Positions 1 through 6,145 of a stretch of 17,148 bases of DNA are shown here, piece by piece. The DNA is from Chloroflexota bacterium. GTDB lineage: Bacteria; Chloroflexota; Limnocylindria; QHBO01. Within the stretch, counting starts at the first letter, position 1; every line of letters starts with the position of its first letter. A program made the position numbers and the translations under genes. The stretch covers positions 1 through 17,148 of the forward strand of contig JACDBS010000144.1 of assembly GCA_013694795.1 (NCBI GenBank). Reading direction: 5' to 3'. The notes under the pieces were generated by a model. That model did not search any database. It had not been told where the DNA came from and saw only the letters and a list, made by a program, of their open reading frames with translations.

Positions 1-111
1 CAGCTCGGCGAGGCGGCGGCCGCCGGCGCCACTCGGGTCTCCACCCTTCTCACGACCGCGCTGGCGCGGTCGGCCGCAGAGTCAGTGTCGCTCGCCGCCG
101 TGGCCCGGTAG
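1..111 (+). CDS. C-terminal fragment of an unidentified protein
   Basis: Frame 1 is open from the first base to a TAG at 109-111 and gives 36 residues rich in alanine, ending SLAAVAR. Third codon positions are nearly all G or C, as in the other genes here, and the stop lies 21 bases before galE, so this is probably the end of an upstream gene on the same strand. The fragment is too short to assign a family. A perfect 8-bp hairpin (53-72) lies inside it, which could instead mean that part of this stretch is non-coding. Confidence 0.45.
   Translation, partial: QLGEAAAAGATRVSTLLTTALARSAAESVSLAAVAR
53..72. repeat. Perfect 8-bp hairpin upstream of galE
   Basis: CGACCGCG (53-60) and CGCGGTCG (65-72) are exact reverse complements around the 4-base loop CTGG. 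No T-run follows, so a classical intrinsic terminator is not supported. It may be chance structure in GC-rich coding sequence. Confidence 0.4.
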
Positions 112-132
112 GCAGTCTGTGAGGAACGTGGA

Positions 133-1176
133 TTGAAGATTCTCGTCGTGGGCGGTGCCGGGTACGTGGGCTCCACGAGCGTCGAACGCTTCGTCGACAC
201 GGGCCACCAGGTGGTCGTCTACGACAACCTGTCCAGCGGCCACGCCGCGGCGGTCCCGGAGGGCGCGCGGCTGGTGGTGGGCGATGTCGCCGATACCCAC
301 CGACTGGCCGAGCTGCTGTCCGACGGCGTGGACGCTGTTCTCCATTGCGCCGCCCGTTCACTGGTCGGCGAGTCCATGACCGATCCGGGCCTCTACTACC
401 GCACCAACGTCGCCGGTGGCGTGGCGCTTCTGGAGGCGATGCGCGAGGCCGGCGTCACGCGGCTGGTCTACAGCTCCACCGCCGCGGTCTACGGCGAGCC
501 GCGCCGCGTGCCGATCGCCGAGGCGGACCGCACCGAGCCGATCAACCCGTACGGCGCCACGAAGCTGGCGTTCGAGGGCGCCATGCGCTGGTTCTGCGCG
601 GCGCACGACTTTCGTGCCATCAGCCTGCGCTACTTCAACGTTGCAGGCGCCACCGAGCGCAACGGCGAGGACCACGACCCGGAGACGCATCTCCTGCCGC
701 TCGTGCTGCGCGTGGCCGCTGGCGGGGCGACCCACGTCCAGATCTACGGCCAGGACTACCCGACGCCCGACGGGACCTGCATCCGTGACTTCATCCACGT
801 CCGCGACCTGGCCAACGGTCATCTGCTGGCGCTCGAGGCGACCGGTGAGGGCGATGCCTCGCTCGAGGTCTACAACCTCGGTTCGGCGGCGGGCTTCAGC
901 GTGCGGGAGGTGGTCGAAGCCGCTCGTCGCGTCACCGGGCGTGCCATCCCGGCTCGCCCCATCAAGCGACGGGTCGGGGACCCTCCGGTGCTGGTGGCCT
1001 CATCCCGCCGCGCGCGCCGCGAGCTGGGCTGGCAGCCCAGTCACTCCACGCTGGAGCACATGCTGGCCGATGCCTGGGCCTGGCGAGAGGCGCATCCCGC
1101 CGGTTACGCCGATGCGTCGTCGAACGGCGCAGGCCGGCTGAGCGCCGAGGAGAAGGTCGCCGCGTCAGCCGGTTGA
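133..1176 (+). CDS. galE: UDP-glucose 4-epimerase (GalE-like, extended SDR)
   Basis: The 347-residue protein should interconvert UDP-glucose and UDP-galactose in the cytoplasm, supplying galactose for surface glycans. It shows the N-terminal NAD-binding Rossmann motif GGAGYVGS (7-14), then YDNLSSG (30-36), a GalE signature, then SSTAAVYG (114-121) with the catalytic Ser/Thr, and YGATK (140-144) with the catalytic Tyr140 and Lys144. LRYFNVAGA (165-173) and DGTCIRDFIHVRDLA (213-227) are also typical of GalE. Length is normal for the family. The start is TTG at 133, chosen because GAGGA at 121-125 is 7 bases upstream and the Rossmann strand begins at once. The last 12 bases overlap convergently with the Fur-family gene. 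Related sugar-nucleotide epimerases cannot be wholly excluded. Confidence 0.9.
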   Translation: MKILVVGGAGYVGSTSVERFVDTGHQVVVYDNLSSGHAAAVPEGARLVVGDVADTHRLAELLSDGVDAVLHCAARSLVGESMTDPGLYYRTNVAGGVALLEAMREAGVTRLVYSSTAAVYGEPRRVPIAEADRTEPINPYGATKLAFEGAMRWFCAAHDFRAISLRYFNVAGATERNGEDHDPETHLLPLVLRVAAGGATHVQIYGQDYPTPDGTCIRDFIHVRDLANGHLLALEATGEGDASLEVYNLGSAAGFSVREVVEAARRVTGRAIPARPIKRRVGDPPVLVASSRRARRELGWQPSHSTLEHMLADAWAWREAHPAGYADASSNGAGRLSAEEKVAASAG

Positions 1177-1602
1177 CGGCTCTCCGGCTGCGCACGGCGC
1201 ACATCGGCCGTAGAAGTCGAGCCGTGCGTCATCGATCCGGAATCCGGTGTCCGCGGTCACGCGCTCCGCGATGGGGGTGACGTAGTCCTCGTCGATGTCG
1301 GTGACACGTCCGCATCGGTCACAGGCGAGGTGGTGATGGTGCTCCGGGCGGCAGGCGACGTAGCCGTAGACATGCCCGTCCTGCTCCAGCCGCCGGGCCA
1401 CGCCGGACGCCACCAGCGCCTCGAGCGTACGGAAAACGGTGGCGCGCCCGATCCGCGGCTGACGATGTCGAAGGTGGTCGTACAGGTCACCGGCGGTCAC
1501 CTGCCGACCGATGCTGCCGAGGGCGTCGGCCACCACGAGCCGCTGGTGGGTGACGCGCTCGCCGGCGTCACGCAGGCGATCGGCTATCGAGCTTGCGGTC
1601 AA
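1165..1602 (-). CDS. Fur-family metalloregulator, probably Zur-type
   Basis: The 145-residue protein is a metal-responsive repressor of the Fur superfamily. The N-terminal winged helix includes RVTHQRLVV (16-24) and the recognition region IGRATVFRTLEAL (51-63). The dimerization domain has the histidine cluster HHHHLACDRCGRV (88-100), with Cys94 and Cys97, and a C-terminal CAPC (134-137); these two CxxC pairs form the structural zinc site of the family. It is the second gene of an operon with a ZIP transporter: the start TTG (1602) overlaps the transporter stop in the four bases TTGA. The metal is inferred as zinc from the ZIP partner; iron or manganese sensing cannot be excluded from sequence. 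The 3' end overlaps galE by 12 bases, tail to tail. Confidence 0.88.
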   Translation of the reverse strand: MTASSIADRLRDAGERVTHQRLVVADALGSIGRQVTAGDLYDHLRHRQPRIGRATVFRTLEALVASGVARRLEQDGHVYGYVACRPEHHHHLACDRCGRVTDIDEDYVTPIAERVTADTGFRIDDARLDFYGRCAPCAAGEPSTG

Positions 1603-2351
1603 TGTCCCCCCACCACGCCGGCGAAGACGGAGAAGGCGTAGATGGCTGCCACGCCGGCAAGCGTGGCGGCCACGACCCAGCGGGATCGGTCGTTGCGGTG
1701 CGCCTCTGGCAGGAGCTCCGCGGCACCGATGTAGAGGAAGAACCCGGCGAAGACGGCAAGCATCCCGCCCAGGACCATGTCGGGCAGCGGCAGCAGGAGC
1801 CCCACGATGACGCCGATGACCGGCGCGATGGCCACGAGCGCGACCCAGCGGTAGATCTCGTTGCGAGGCGTGCGGCTGGCGAGCAGCAGGCTGACGATGC
1901 CGATCCCATCGCTGAATCGGTGCATCACCACCACCACCGCGATTACCAGGCCCAGGCCGCCGCCGATGGCTAGGCCGGCTGCCAGCGCGACGCCGTCGAG
2001 GAAGCTGTGCAGGCTCATGCCCAGGCTGCCGATGAAGCCGATGTGACGATGCGCCTCATCGCCGTGATCGAGTTCGGCCGCCGTCTCATGCCCGACGTGC
2101 AGCGCGGTCAGCTTTTCCACCGCGTAAAACGCCAGGAACCCCACCGCGGTGAAGATCATAGCCAGGTCGAGCGAGCCGCCCAGGTGCTCCACGCTCTCGG
2201 GGATGAGGTCGAAGTACGCCGCGCCAATCCTGATTCCGGCACCCACCGCGATGATCAGCCCGACATGGCCGACGGCACGCAGCGCAAGGAAGCCGCCGAA
2301 CGCGGCCGAGGCAAAGGCACTTGCCGAGACCAGGAGAACGGTAAGCGGCAT
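1599..2351 (-). CDS. ZIP-family divalent metal transporter
   Basis: This 250-residue membrane protein should import zinc or a related divalent metal. About eight hydrophobic segments are visible. The two metal-site helices carry HSFLDG (115-120) and MHRFSDG (143-149), the counterparts of the HxxxDG-type and HExPEG-type motifs of ZIP helices IV and V. Between helices III and IV lies a histidine- and acid-rich loop (85-103), the usual ZIP cytoplasmic metal-binding loop. Helix VII (203-219) ends in AELLPEAHR. The second motif is atypical because the usual HE is HR, which may change metal preference. The ATG at 2351 has GGAG (2359-2362) 7 bases upstream. It is the first gene of the operon with the Fur-family repressor, behind the promoter at 2393-2420. 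Confidence 0.9.
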   Translation of the reverse strand: MPLTVLLVSASAFASAAFGGFLALRAVGHVGLIIAVGAGIRIGAAYFDLIPESVEHLGGSLDLAMIFTAVGFLAFYAVEKLTALHVGHETAAELDHGDEAHRHIGFIGSLGMSLHSFLDGVALAAGLAIGGGLGLVIAVVVVMHRFSDGIGIVSLLLASRTPRNEIYRWVALVAIAPVIGVIVGLLLPLPDMVLGGMLAVFAGFFLYIGAAELLPEAHRNDRSRWVVAATLAGVAAIYAFSVFAGVVGGH

Positions 2352-2381
2352 GGATCAGCTCCGAAGCTCAATGGGAGAGAA

Positions 2382-2396
2382 CGATACTCAGTATCA
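2382..2396. promoter_or_regulatory. Fur/Zur-type operator palindrome
   Basis: GATACT (2383-2388), a central C, and AGTATC (2390-2395) form a perfect 6-1-6 inverted repeat, the same 7-1-7-like architecture as Fur and Zur boxes (TGATA..TATCA class). It overlaps the -10 hexamer of the ZIP/repressor promoter, so binding would block transcription. That the Fur-family protein encoded by the operon binds it is inference from position and form. Confidence 0.65.
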
Positions 2397-2420
2397 TATA
2401 GAGGCAGGCCACAGCGTCAA
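2393..2420 (-). promoter_or_regulatory. Sigma-70-type promoter of the ZIP / Fur-family operon
   Basis: On the minus strand TTGACG (2420-2415) and TATGAT (2398-2393) are separated by 16 bases. Each matches the housekeeping consensus at five of six positions. Transcription would start near 2386, about 35 bases before the ZIP ATG, with GGAG in between. This is the best-looking promoter in the window. Confidence 0.7.
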
Positions 2421-2473
2421 GTACATGAGCGTCCCGTGGTAGCATCGCCACCAGCGGAGTGCCCCGCGTGAAC

Positions 2474-2490
2474 GAGGGCGCAATGCCCTC
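2474..2490 (+). other. Leader hairpin upstream of the DEAD-box helicase
   Basis: GAGGGC (2474-2479) and GCCCTC (2485-2490) pair perfectly around a 5-base loop. A second short palindrome, CCCGATGTCGGG, lies at 2516-2527. A -10-like TAGCAT (2440-2445) upstream would put both in the transcript. Structured leaders are common for DEAD-box helicase genes. No known riboswitch class is recognised. Confidence 0.35.
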
Positions 2491-2508
2491 AACGCGCCCC
2501 CGGCGCCG

Positions 2509-3834
2509 GTGCGGGCCCGATGTCGGGAACTCGCCACCGAACATCCCTCCCGGAGTTTCCGCTTGCCCGATACCAGGACCCCTCGCGCCGGCCCCCGTCG
2601 GCGACGCACCGCCGCCCCAGCCGATACGGTCGCCATCGGGGTCGAAACCGACGACCACGCTCCGTCCGAACTGGAGGCCGCGGTCCTCGCCGCCGCAAGC
2701 GGGTACCGCTTCGGCGAGATCGAGGTTCCCGCCACCATCGCCCGCGCCCTCGAGAGGATGGGATTCACCGTGCCGACCGAGGTGCAGGCGCGCGCCATTC
2801 CGCCGCTGCGCCGGGGAGAGGACCTCATCGGCCAGGCGCAGACAGGGACGGGCAAGACGGCCGCCTTCGGCATCCCCATCGTCGAGAAGATCGAGCCATC
2901 GAGCGCTCACGTCCAGGCCCTGGTGCTCACGCCGACCCGTGAGCTGTGCGTCCAGGTGACGGAGGAGATCGCCCGCATCGGCCAGTTCCGTGGCGTCCGC
3001 ACGGTGGCCATCTACGGCGGCTCGTCCATGGACAAGCAGGTCGAGGCACTCAAGCGCGGGGCGCAGGTCGTGATCGGCACGCCGGGGCGCGTGCTCGACC
3101 TCATCCGGCGCGGCGAGCTGCGGCTGGACCGCGTGAACACGGTGATCCTGGACGAAGCGGATCGGATGCTCGACATGGGCTTCATCGTCGACGTCGAGAC
3201 GATCCTGTCCCGTTGTCCGCGCCAGCGGCAGACGGCGCTCTTCAGCGCCACCATGCCATACGCCATCTTGCGCATCTGCGACCGCTTCATGAAGCACGAT
3301 CCTGCCCATGTCACCGTGCGCCCCGACCTGCGGACGGTCGAGACGGTGCGCCAGCTCGTGTATTTCGTCGCCGAGCAGGACAAGGTCAAGGCGCTCATCG
3401 AGCTGACCGATCAGTTCGGCTTCGACCGCCTGCTCGTCTTCAGACACACCCAGATCGGGGTCGACCGGCTGGCCGTCACGCTGGCGCGGCGCGGCAAGAA
3501 CGTCGCCGGCCTGCACGGCGGGCTCTCGCAACGCGAGCGCGACCGCACGCTGGCCGCGTTCAGGGCCGGCAAGATCCAGTTCCTCATCGCCACGAACGTC
3601 GCCAGCCGTGGCCTGGACATCACCGACCTGCCGTACGTCGTCTCGTACGACATCCCGGAGGATGCCGATACGTACGTGCATCGCATCGGCCGCACCGGGC
3701 GCGCGGGCAAGGAGGGCACCGCCATCACCTTCGTCGGCGAGTGGGACCTCGACGCCTGGGAGTCGATCAGGGCGGAGGTCGGCGCCACGGTTGAGGAGGG
3801 CGAGCTCGACCTCTATTCGGCCGGCGGCGGCTGA
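2509..3834 (+). CDS. DEAD-box ATP-dependent RNA helicase
   Basis: This 441-residue protein should unwind or remodel RNA (ribosome assembly, cold adaptation, mRNA decay). All family motifs are present in order: Q motif with GFTVPTEVQ (85-93), Walker A AQTGTGKT (110-117), PTREL (142-146), TPGR (191-194), DEAD (215-218), SAT (246-248), LVFRHT (309-314), ATNVASRGLD (361-370) and HRIGRTGRAG (391-400). It stops soon after the second RecA domain, so it lacks the long RNA-binding tail of DeaD/CsdA and resembles the short RhlE/CshB-like forms. The GTG at 2509 is the only ATG/GTG/TTG in frame after the TAG at 2440. It has no Shine-Dalgarno sequence, and residues 1-60 are Arg/Pro-rich and not conserved in the family, so the true start may lie further in. 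Confidence 0.9.
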   Translation: MRARCRELATEHPSRSFRLPDTRTPRAGPRRRRTAAPADTVAIGVETDDHAPSELEAAVLAAASGYRFGEIEVPATIARALERMGFTVPTEVQARAIPPLRRGEDLIGQAQTGTGKTAAFGIPIVEKIEPSSAHVQALVLTPTRELCVQVTEEIARIGQFRGVRTVAIYGGSSMDKQVEALKRGAQVVIGTPGRVLDLIRRGELRLDRVNTVILDEADRMLDMGFIVDVETILSRCPRQRQTALFSATMPYAILRICDRFMKHDPAHVTVRPDLRTVETVRQLVYFVAEQDKVKALIELTDQFGFDRLLVFRHTQIGVDRLAVTLARRGKNVAGLHGGLSQRERDRTLAAFRAGKIQFLIATNVASRGLDITDLPYVVSYDIPEDADTYVHRIGRTGRAGKEGTAITFVGEWDLDAWESIRAEVGATVEEGELDLYSAGGG

Positions 3835-3842
3835 CCTCCCAC

Positions 3843-4460
3843 ATGCCCGAACCGGTCGCCGCGCAGCGCGCCACCGCCGCGAATGCCGAGGTCCGCAGCG
3901 TCGACTGGCTGTTCGAGCCTTTCTGGCCGGGCGGGCGGGTCATGGCACGCGTCGATCGGGGCCGGGTCACGCTCACTGACGACATTGGACAGCCCTGCCC
4001 TCCCGAGCTGAACGAGGCGGCCGAAGTCCTGGGAGCGGCGGTCCGAGCCGAACAGGCCGTCGTTGACGGCGTCTGGACGGCGCAGCCCTTCGTCGCCACG
4101 CCGGATCCGCTCGCGGCTGAGCGGCGGCGCGCCTTCGTGGCGGTCGATCTCGTCGCGCTGGACGGTGAGCCCCTGTACGACGTGCCGTTTGGTGAGCGCC
4201 GGCGCCTGTTGGAGTCGGTCATCGACGAAGGCATCCAGGTCAGGCTCAGCCCGGCGGTGAAGCTCCCGCTCGGCGGATGGCTCATCGGATGGCGTGCGAA
4301 CGGATTCACCCATTACGTCGCCAAGCACGTGAATTCGCGCTACCTCCCCGGCGAGCCCAACGAGGACTGGCTGAAGCTCGTCATCCGGACCGAAACGTCG
4401 CCCGGCCTCATGGGTCGCCTGGTCGGCACCCGCGATCGCATCCATCGCATCCGCGACTGA
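3843..4460 (+). CDS. Degenerate ATP-dependent DNA ligase-like protein (putative pseudoenzyme)
   Basis: The 205 residues follow the layout of the nucleotidyltransferase core of ATP-dependent (LigD/LigC-type) DNA ligases, but key residues are replaced. The motif I region reads FEPFWPGGRV (24-33), where ligases have ExKxDGxR, so the AMP-accepting lysine and the aspartate are gone. Motif III is VVDGVW (73-78) with the glutamate of DGE lost. Motif IIIa is well kept as FVAVDLVALDG (98-108), followed by a ligase-like GERRRLLESV (117-126). Motif IV, normally EGVVAK, is THYVAKHVNSRYLPG (156-170), and motif V is DWLKL (175-179). There is no OB-fold domain. If the alignment is right it cannot adenylate itself and may bind DNA or nucleotide only. 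It begins 8 bases after the helicase stop and is likely co-transcribed. The family assignment is motif reading only. Confidence 0.6.
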   Translation: MPEPVAAQRATAANAEVRSVDWLFEPFWPGGRVMARVDRGRVTLTDDIGQPCPPELNEAAEVLGAAVRAEQAVVDGVWTAQPFVATPDPLAAERRRAFVAVDLVALDGEPLYDVPFGERRRLLESVIDEGIQVRLSPAVKLPLGGWLIGWRANGFTHYVAKHVNSRYLPGEPNEDWLKLVIRTETSPGLMGRLVGTRDRIHRIRD

Positions 4461-4502
4461 CGCCTCATCGGCTCGCGTCGTTGCGTCGCCGCGGTCGTTG
4501 CA

Positions 4503-4530
4503 CCGGGGGAAGGGAGCGAACATCCCCCGG
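4503..4530 (+). terminator. Candidate terminator hairpin after the ligase-like gene
   Basis: CCGGGGGA (4503-4510) pairs perfectly with TCCCCCGG (4523-4530) around a 12-base loop. It is followed by CTCGACTTCGTTGTCGTT, moderately T-rich and itself containing a small stem (CGAC/GTCG). It is 43 bases after the stop at 4460. The rest of 4461-4754 shows no convincing gene; the open frames there have random-looking composition. Confidence 0.5.
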
Positions 4531-4701
4531 CTCGACTTCGTTGTCGTTCATGCATCACGCGCACGCAAGGCAATCCCAGGCGGGCTGGCGGCCGATGCGC
4601 GCGCTCATCCCGCCCTAACCGACGGCCTGCGCGTCGCCTAGCGTGCAGCTCATGATGATGTGACGAAATATCGTCGCCGGAACGCCGCAGCGAGCCGGGC
4701 G

Positions 4702-4725
4702 TCAACGCCTCAACGCCTCAACGCT
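4702..4725. repeat. Short tandem repeat, 8 bp x 3
   Basis: Three successive copies of TCAACGCC (the third ends in T) lie in the non-coding gap before the glycosyltransferase operon, 30 bases before its proposed -35. The function is unknown and it may be replication slippage. Confidence 0.6.
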
Positions 4726-4754
4726 TCCAGGCGCACGGGGGCGCAGAGGCGGAG

Positions 4755-4783
4755 TTGGGCGGTAACGGCACGCGTGCTACCAT
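4755..4783 (+). promoter_or_regulatory. Candidate promoter of the glycosyltransferase / USP-GpgS operon
   Basis: TTGGGC (4755-4760) and TACCAT (4778-4783) are spaced by exactly 17 bases, and the predicted start near 4790 leaves a leader of about 42 bases ahead of a strong Shine-Dalgarno sequence. The same pattern, TTGCCC-N17-TACCAT, precedes the L25 gene in this window. Confidence 0.5.
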
Positions 4784-4818
4784 CGAGACCCCCGAGCTCC
4801 CACCCGCCGTGCACGCCC

Positions 4819-4825
4819 GAGGAGG
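4819..4825 (+). promoter_or_regulatory. Strong ribosome binding site that places the start at CTG 4832
   Basis: GAGGAGG is the best Shine-Dalgarno sequence in the window. Six bases after it comes the in-frame codon CTG (4832-4834). The next conventional in-frame start, ATG 4919, is 93 bases away and would delete the residues that lead into the first strand of the Rossmann-like fold. Confidence 0.65.
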
Positions 4826-4831
4826 CTCGTC

Positions 4832-6145
4832 CTGACGTCCAAACCAGCCGCAGGCGCGACGTCGGCGCTCGACGCCGATGGACTGGCCGAAGTCAGGCGC
4901 GTTGGCAACGCCGACCTGATGGTGGGGATACCCTCGTTCGGTAATGCGGAGACCATCGGCTATGTCGTGCGCGCTGCGACGGCCGGCATGGTCCAGTACT
5001 TTCCCGACCTCAAGCCGATCTTGGTGAACTCCGACGGCGGCTCGCCCGACGACACGCCTCACGTGGCCGTCAGCACCGAGAGCCCGGACTACCTCGAGAA
5101 GGTCATCCTGATCAGTCCCAAGCACAAGCTCCAGCGCATCAGCTTCACGTACCAGGGGACGAGCGGAAAGGGCACCGCGGTGCGCGCGCTGTTCGAGGTG
5201 GCACGCGAGCTGAAGGTCAAGGCCATGGTCATGGTCGACTCCGACCTGCGCAGCATCGTGCCTGAATGGGTCGAGCTGCTGGCCGGACCGATCCTGAAGG
5301 GCGGCTACGACTTCGTGGCGCCCCTGTACGCGCGCTACAAGTACGACGGCACCATCACCAACAACATCAGCTACCCGCTCACCCGCGCGCTGTACGGCGC
5401 GCGCATCCGTCAGCCCATCGGCGGCGACTTCGGTGTCTCCGGCGACCTCGTGGCCCGCTACCTGGAGCTCGACACGTTCGACGAGCTGGCCGCGCGATTC
5501 GGGATCGATATCTGGATGACGCACTCGGCCATCAACGAGGGCTTCGCCGTGTGCCAGGCGCGCCTGGGCGCGAAGATCCACGACGCCAAGGACCCCGCGT
5601 CCGACCTGGGACCGATGTTCCGGCAGGTGGTCGGGACGCTATTCAGGCTGGCCGGCCACTACGAGGACCGTTGGCTGCGGGTCCGAAGCTCGCACCCGAT
5701 CCCCGAGTACGGCTTCGAGCGGGTGGTGGCACCCGAGCAGATCAGGGTCAACCACGCCAAGCTCATCGACAACCTGGAGCAGGGCCGGATTGCGCAGCGG
5801 GACGCCTGGGCCGAGATCCTCAGTCCCGAGCAACTGGAGCGGGTCATGTCGCTCGAGCTGGAGGGCGATCCGGCGAATTTCCACTTCAGCGCGGAGCTGT
5901 GGATTCGGTGCCTGTATGACGCGCTCGTGGCCTTCAACCGTCCCGGGGCGGACCGCGAGCGGCTGCTGGCGGCGCTGACGCCGCTCTATTTCGGACGCAC
6001 CGCCGGCTTCATCAGCGACACGCTCGACATGACCACCGACCAGGCGGAGCGCGTGATCGAGGACCAGGCGCGCCAGTTCGAGGAGCTCAAGCCGTACCTC
6101 GTCACGCGCTGGAGCGAGATGCGCGCCGACGGGACGGAGGGCTGA
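4832..6145 (+). CDS. GT-A-fold glycosyltransferase, related to GT78/GT81 (glycosylglycerate type)
   Basis: With the CTG start the protein has 437 residues. It opens with NADLMVGIPSFGNAETI (26-42), a typical nucleotide-sugar-binding first strand. GTSGKGTAV (109-117) and the metal-binding DSDL (136-139) follow, then RQPIGGDFGVSGDL (193-206) and FGIDIWMTHSAI (223-234). This order (GKG, D-D, QPxGG, GID.W) resembles mannosylglycerate synthase (GT78) and GpgS-like GT81 enzymes. The C-terminal third is helical. The acceptor is unknown. Because the next gene, which overlaps by one base (TGATG), contains a GpgS domain, the product may extend or branch glucosylglycerate, for example with mannose or a second glucose; that is inference. 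No membrane segment or signal peptide is seen. Confidence 0.72.
   Translation: MTSKPAAGATSALDADGLAEVRRVGNADLMVGIPSFGNAETIGYVVRAATAGMVQYFPDLKPILVNSDGGSPDDTPHVAVSTESPDYLEKVILISPKHKLQRISFTYQGTSGKGTAVRALFEVARELKVKAMVMVDSDLRSIVPEWVELLAGPILKGGYDFVAPLYARYKYDGTITNNISYPLTRALYGARIRQPIGGDFGVSGDLVARYLELDTFDELAARFGIDIWMTHSAINEGFAVCQARLGAKIHDAKDPASDLGPMFRQVVGTLFRLAGHYEDRWLRVRSSHPIPEYGFERVVAPEQIRVNHAKLIDNLEQGRIAQRDAWAEILSPEQLERVMSLELEGDPANFHFSAELWIRCLYDALVAFNRPGADRERLLAALTPLYFGRTAGFISDTLDMTTDQAERVIEDQARQFEELKPYLVTRWSEMRADGTEG

Noticed and set aside
2120..2351. Plus-strand open frames opposite the ZIP gene
   Set aside because: No motif, and they are incompatible with the clear ZIP transmembrane pattern on the minus strand.
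2368..3681. 437-residue minus-strand open frame opposite the DEAD-box helicase
   Set aside because: Antisense of conserved helicase motifs, and it would also run through the ZIP promoter.
4340..4705. 121-residue minus-strand open frame in the gap after the ligase-like gene
   Set aside because: Arg-rich random-looking translation. It crosses the terminator-like hairpin and overlaps the ligase-like gene, and no ribosome site supports it.
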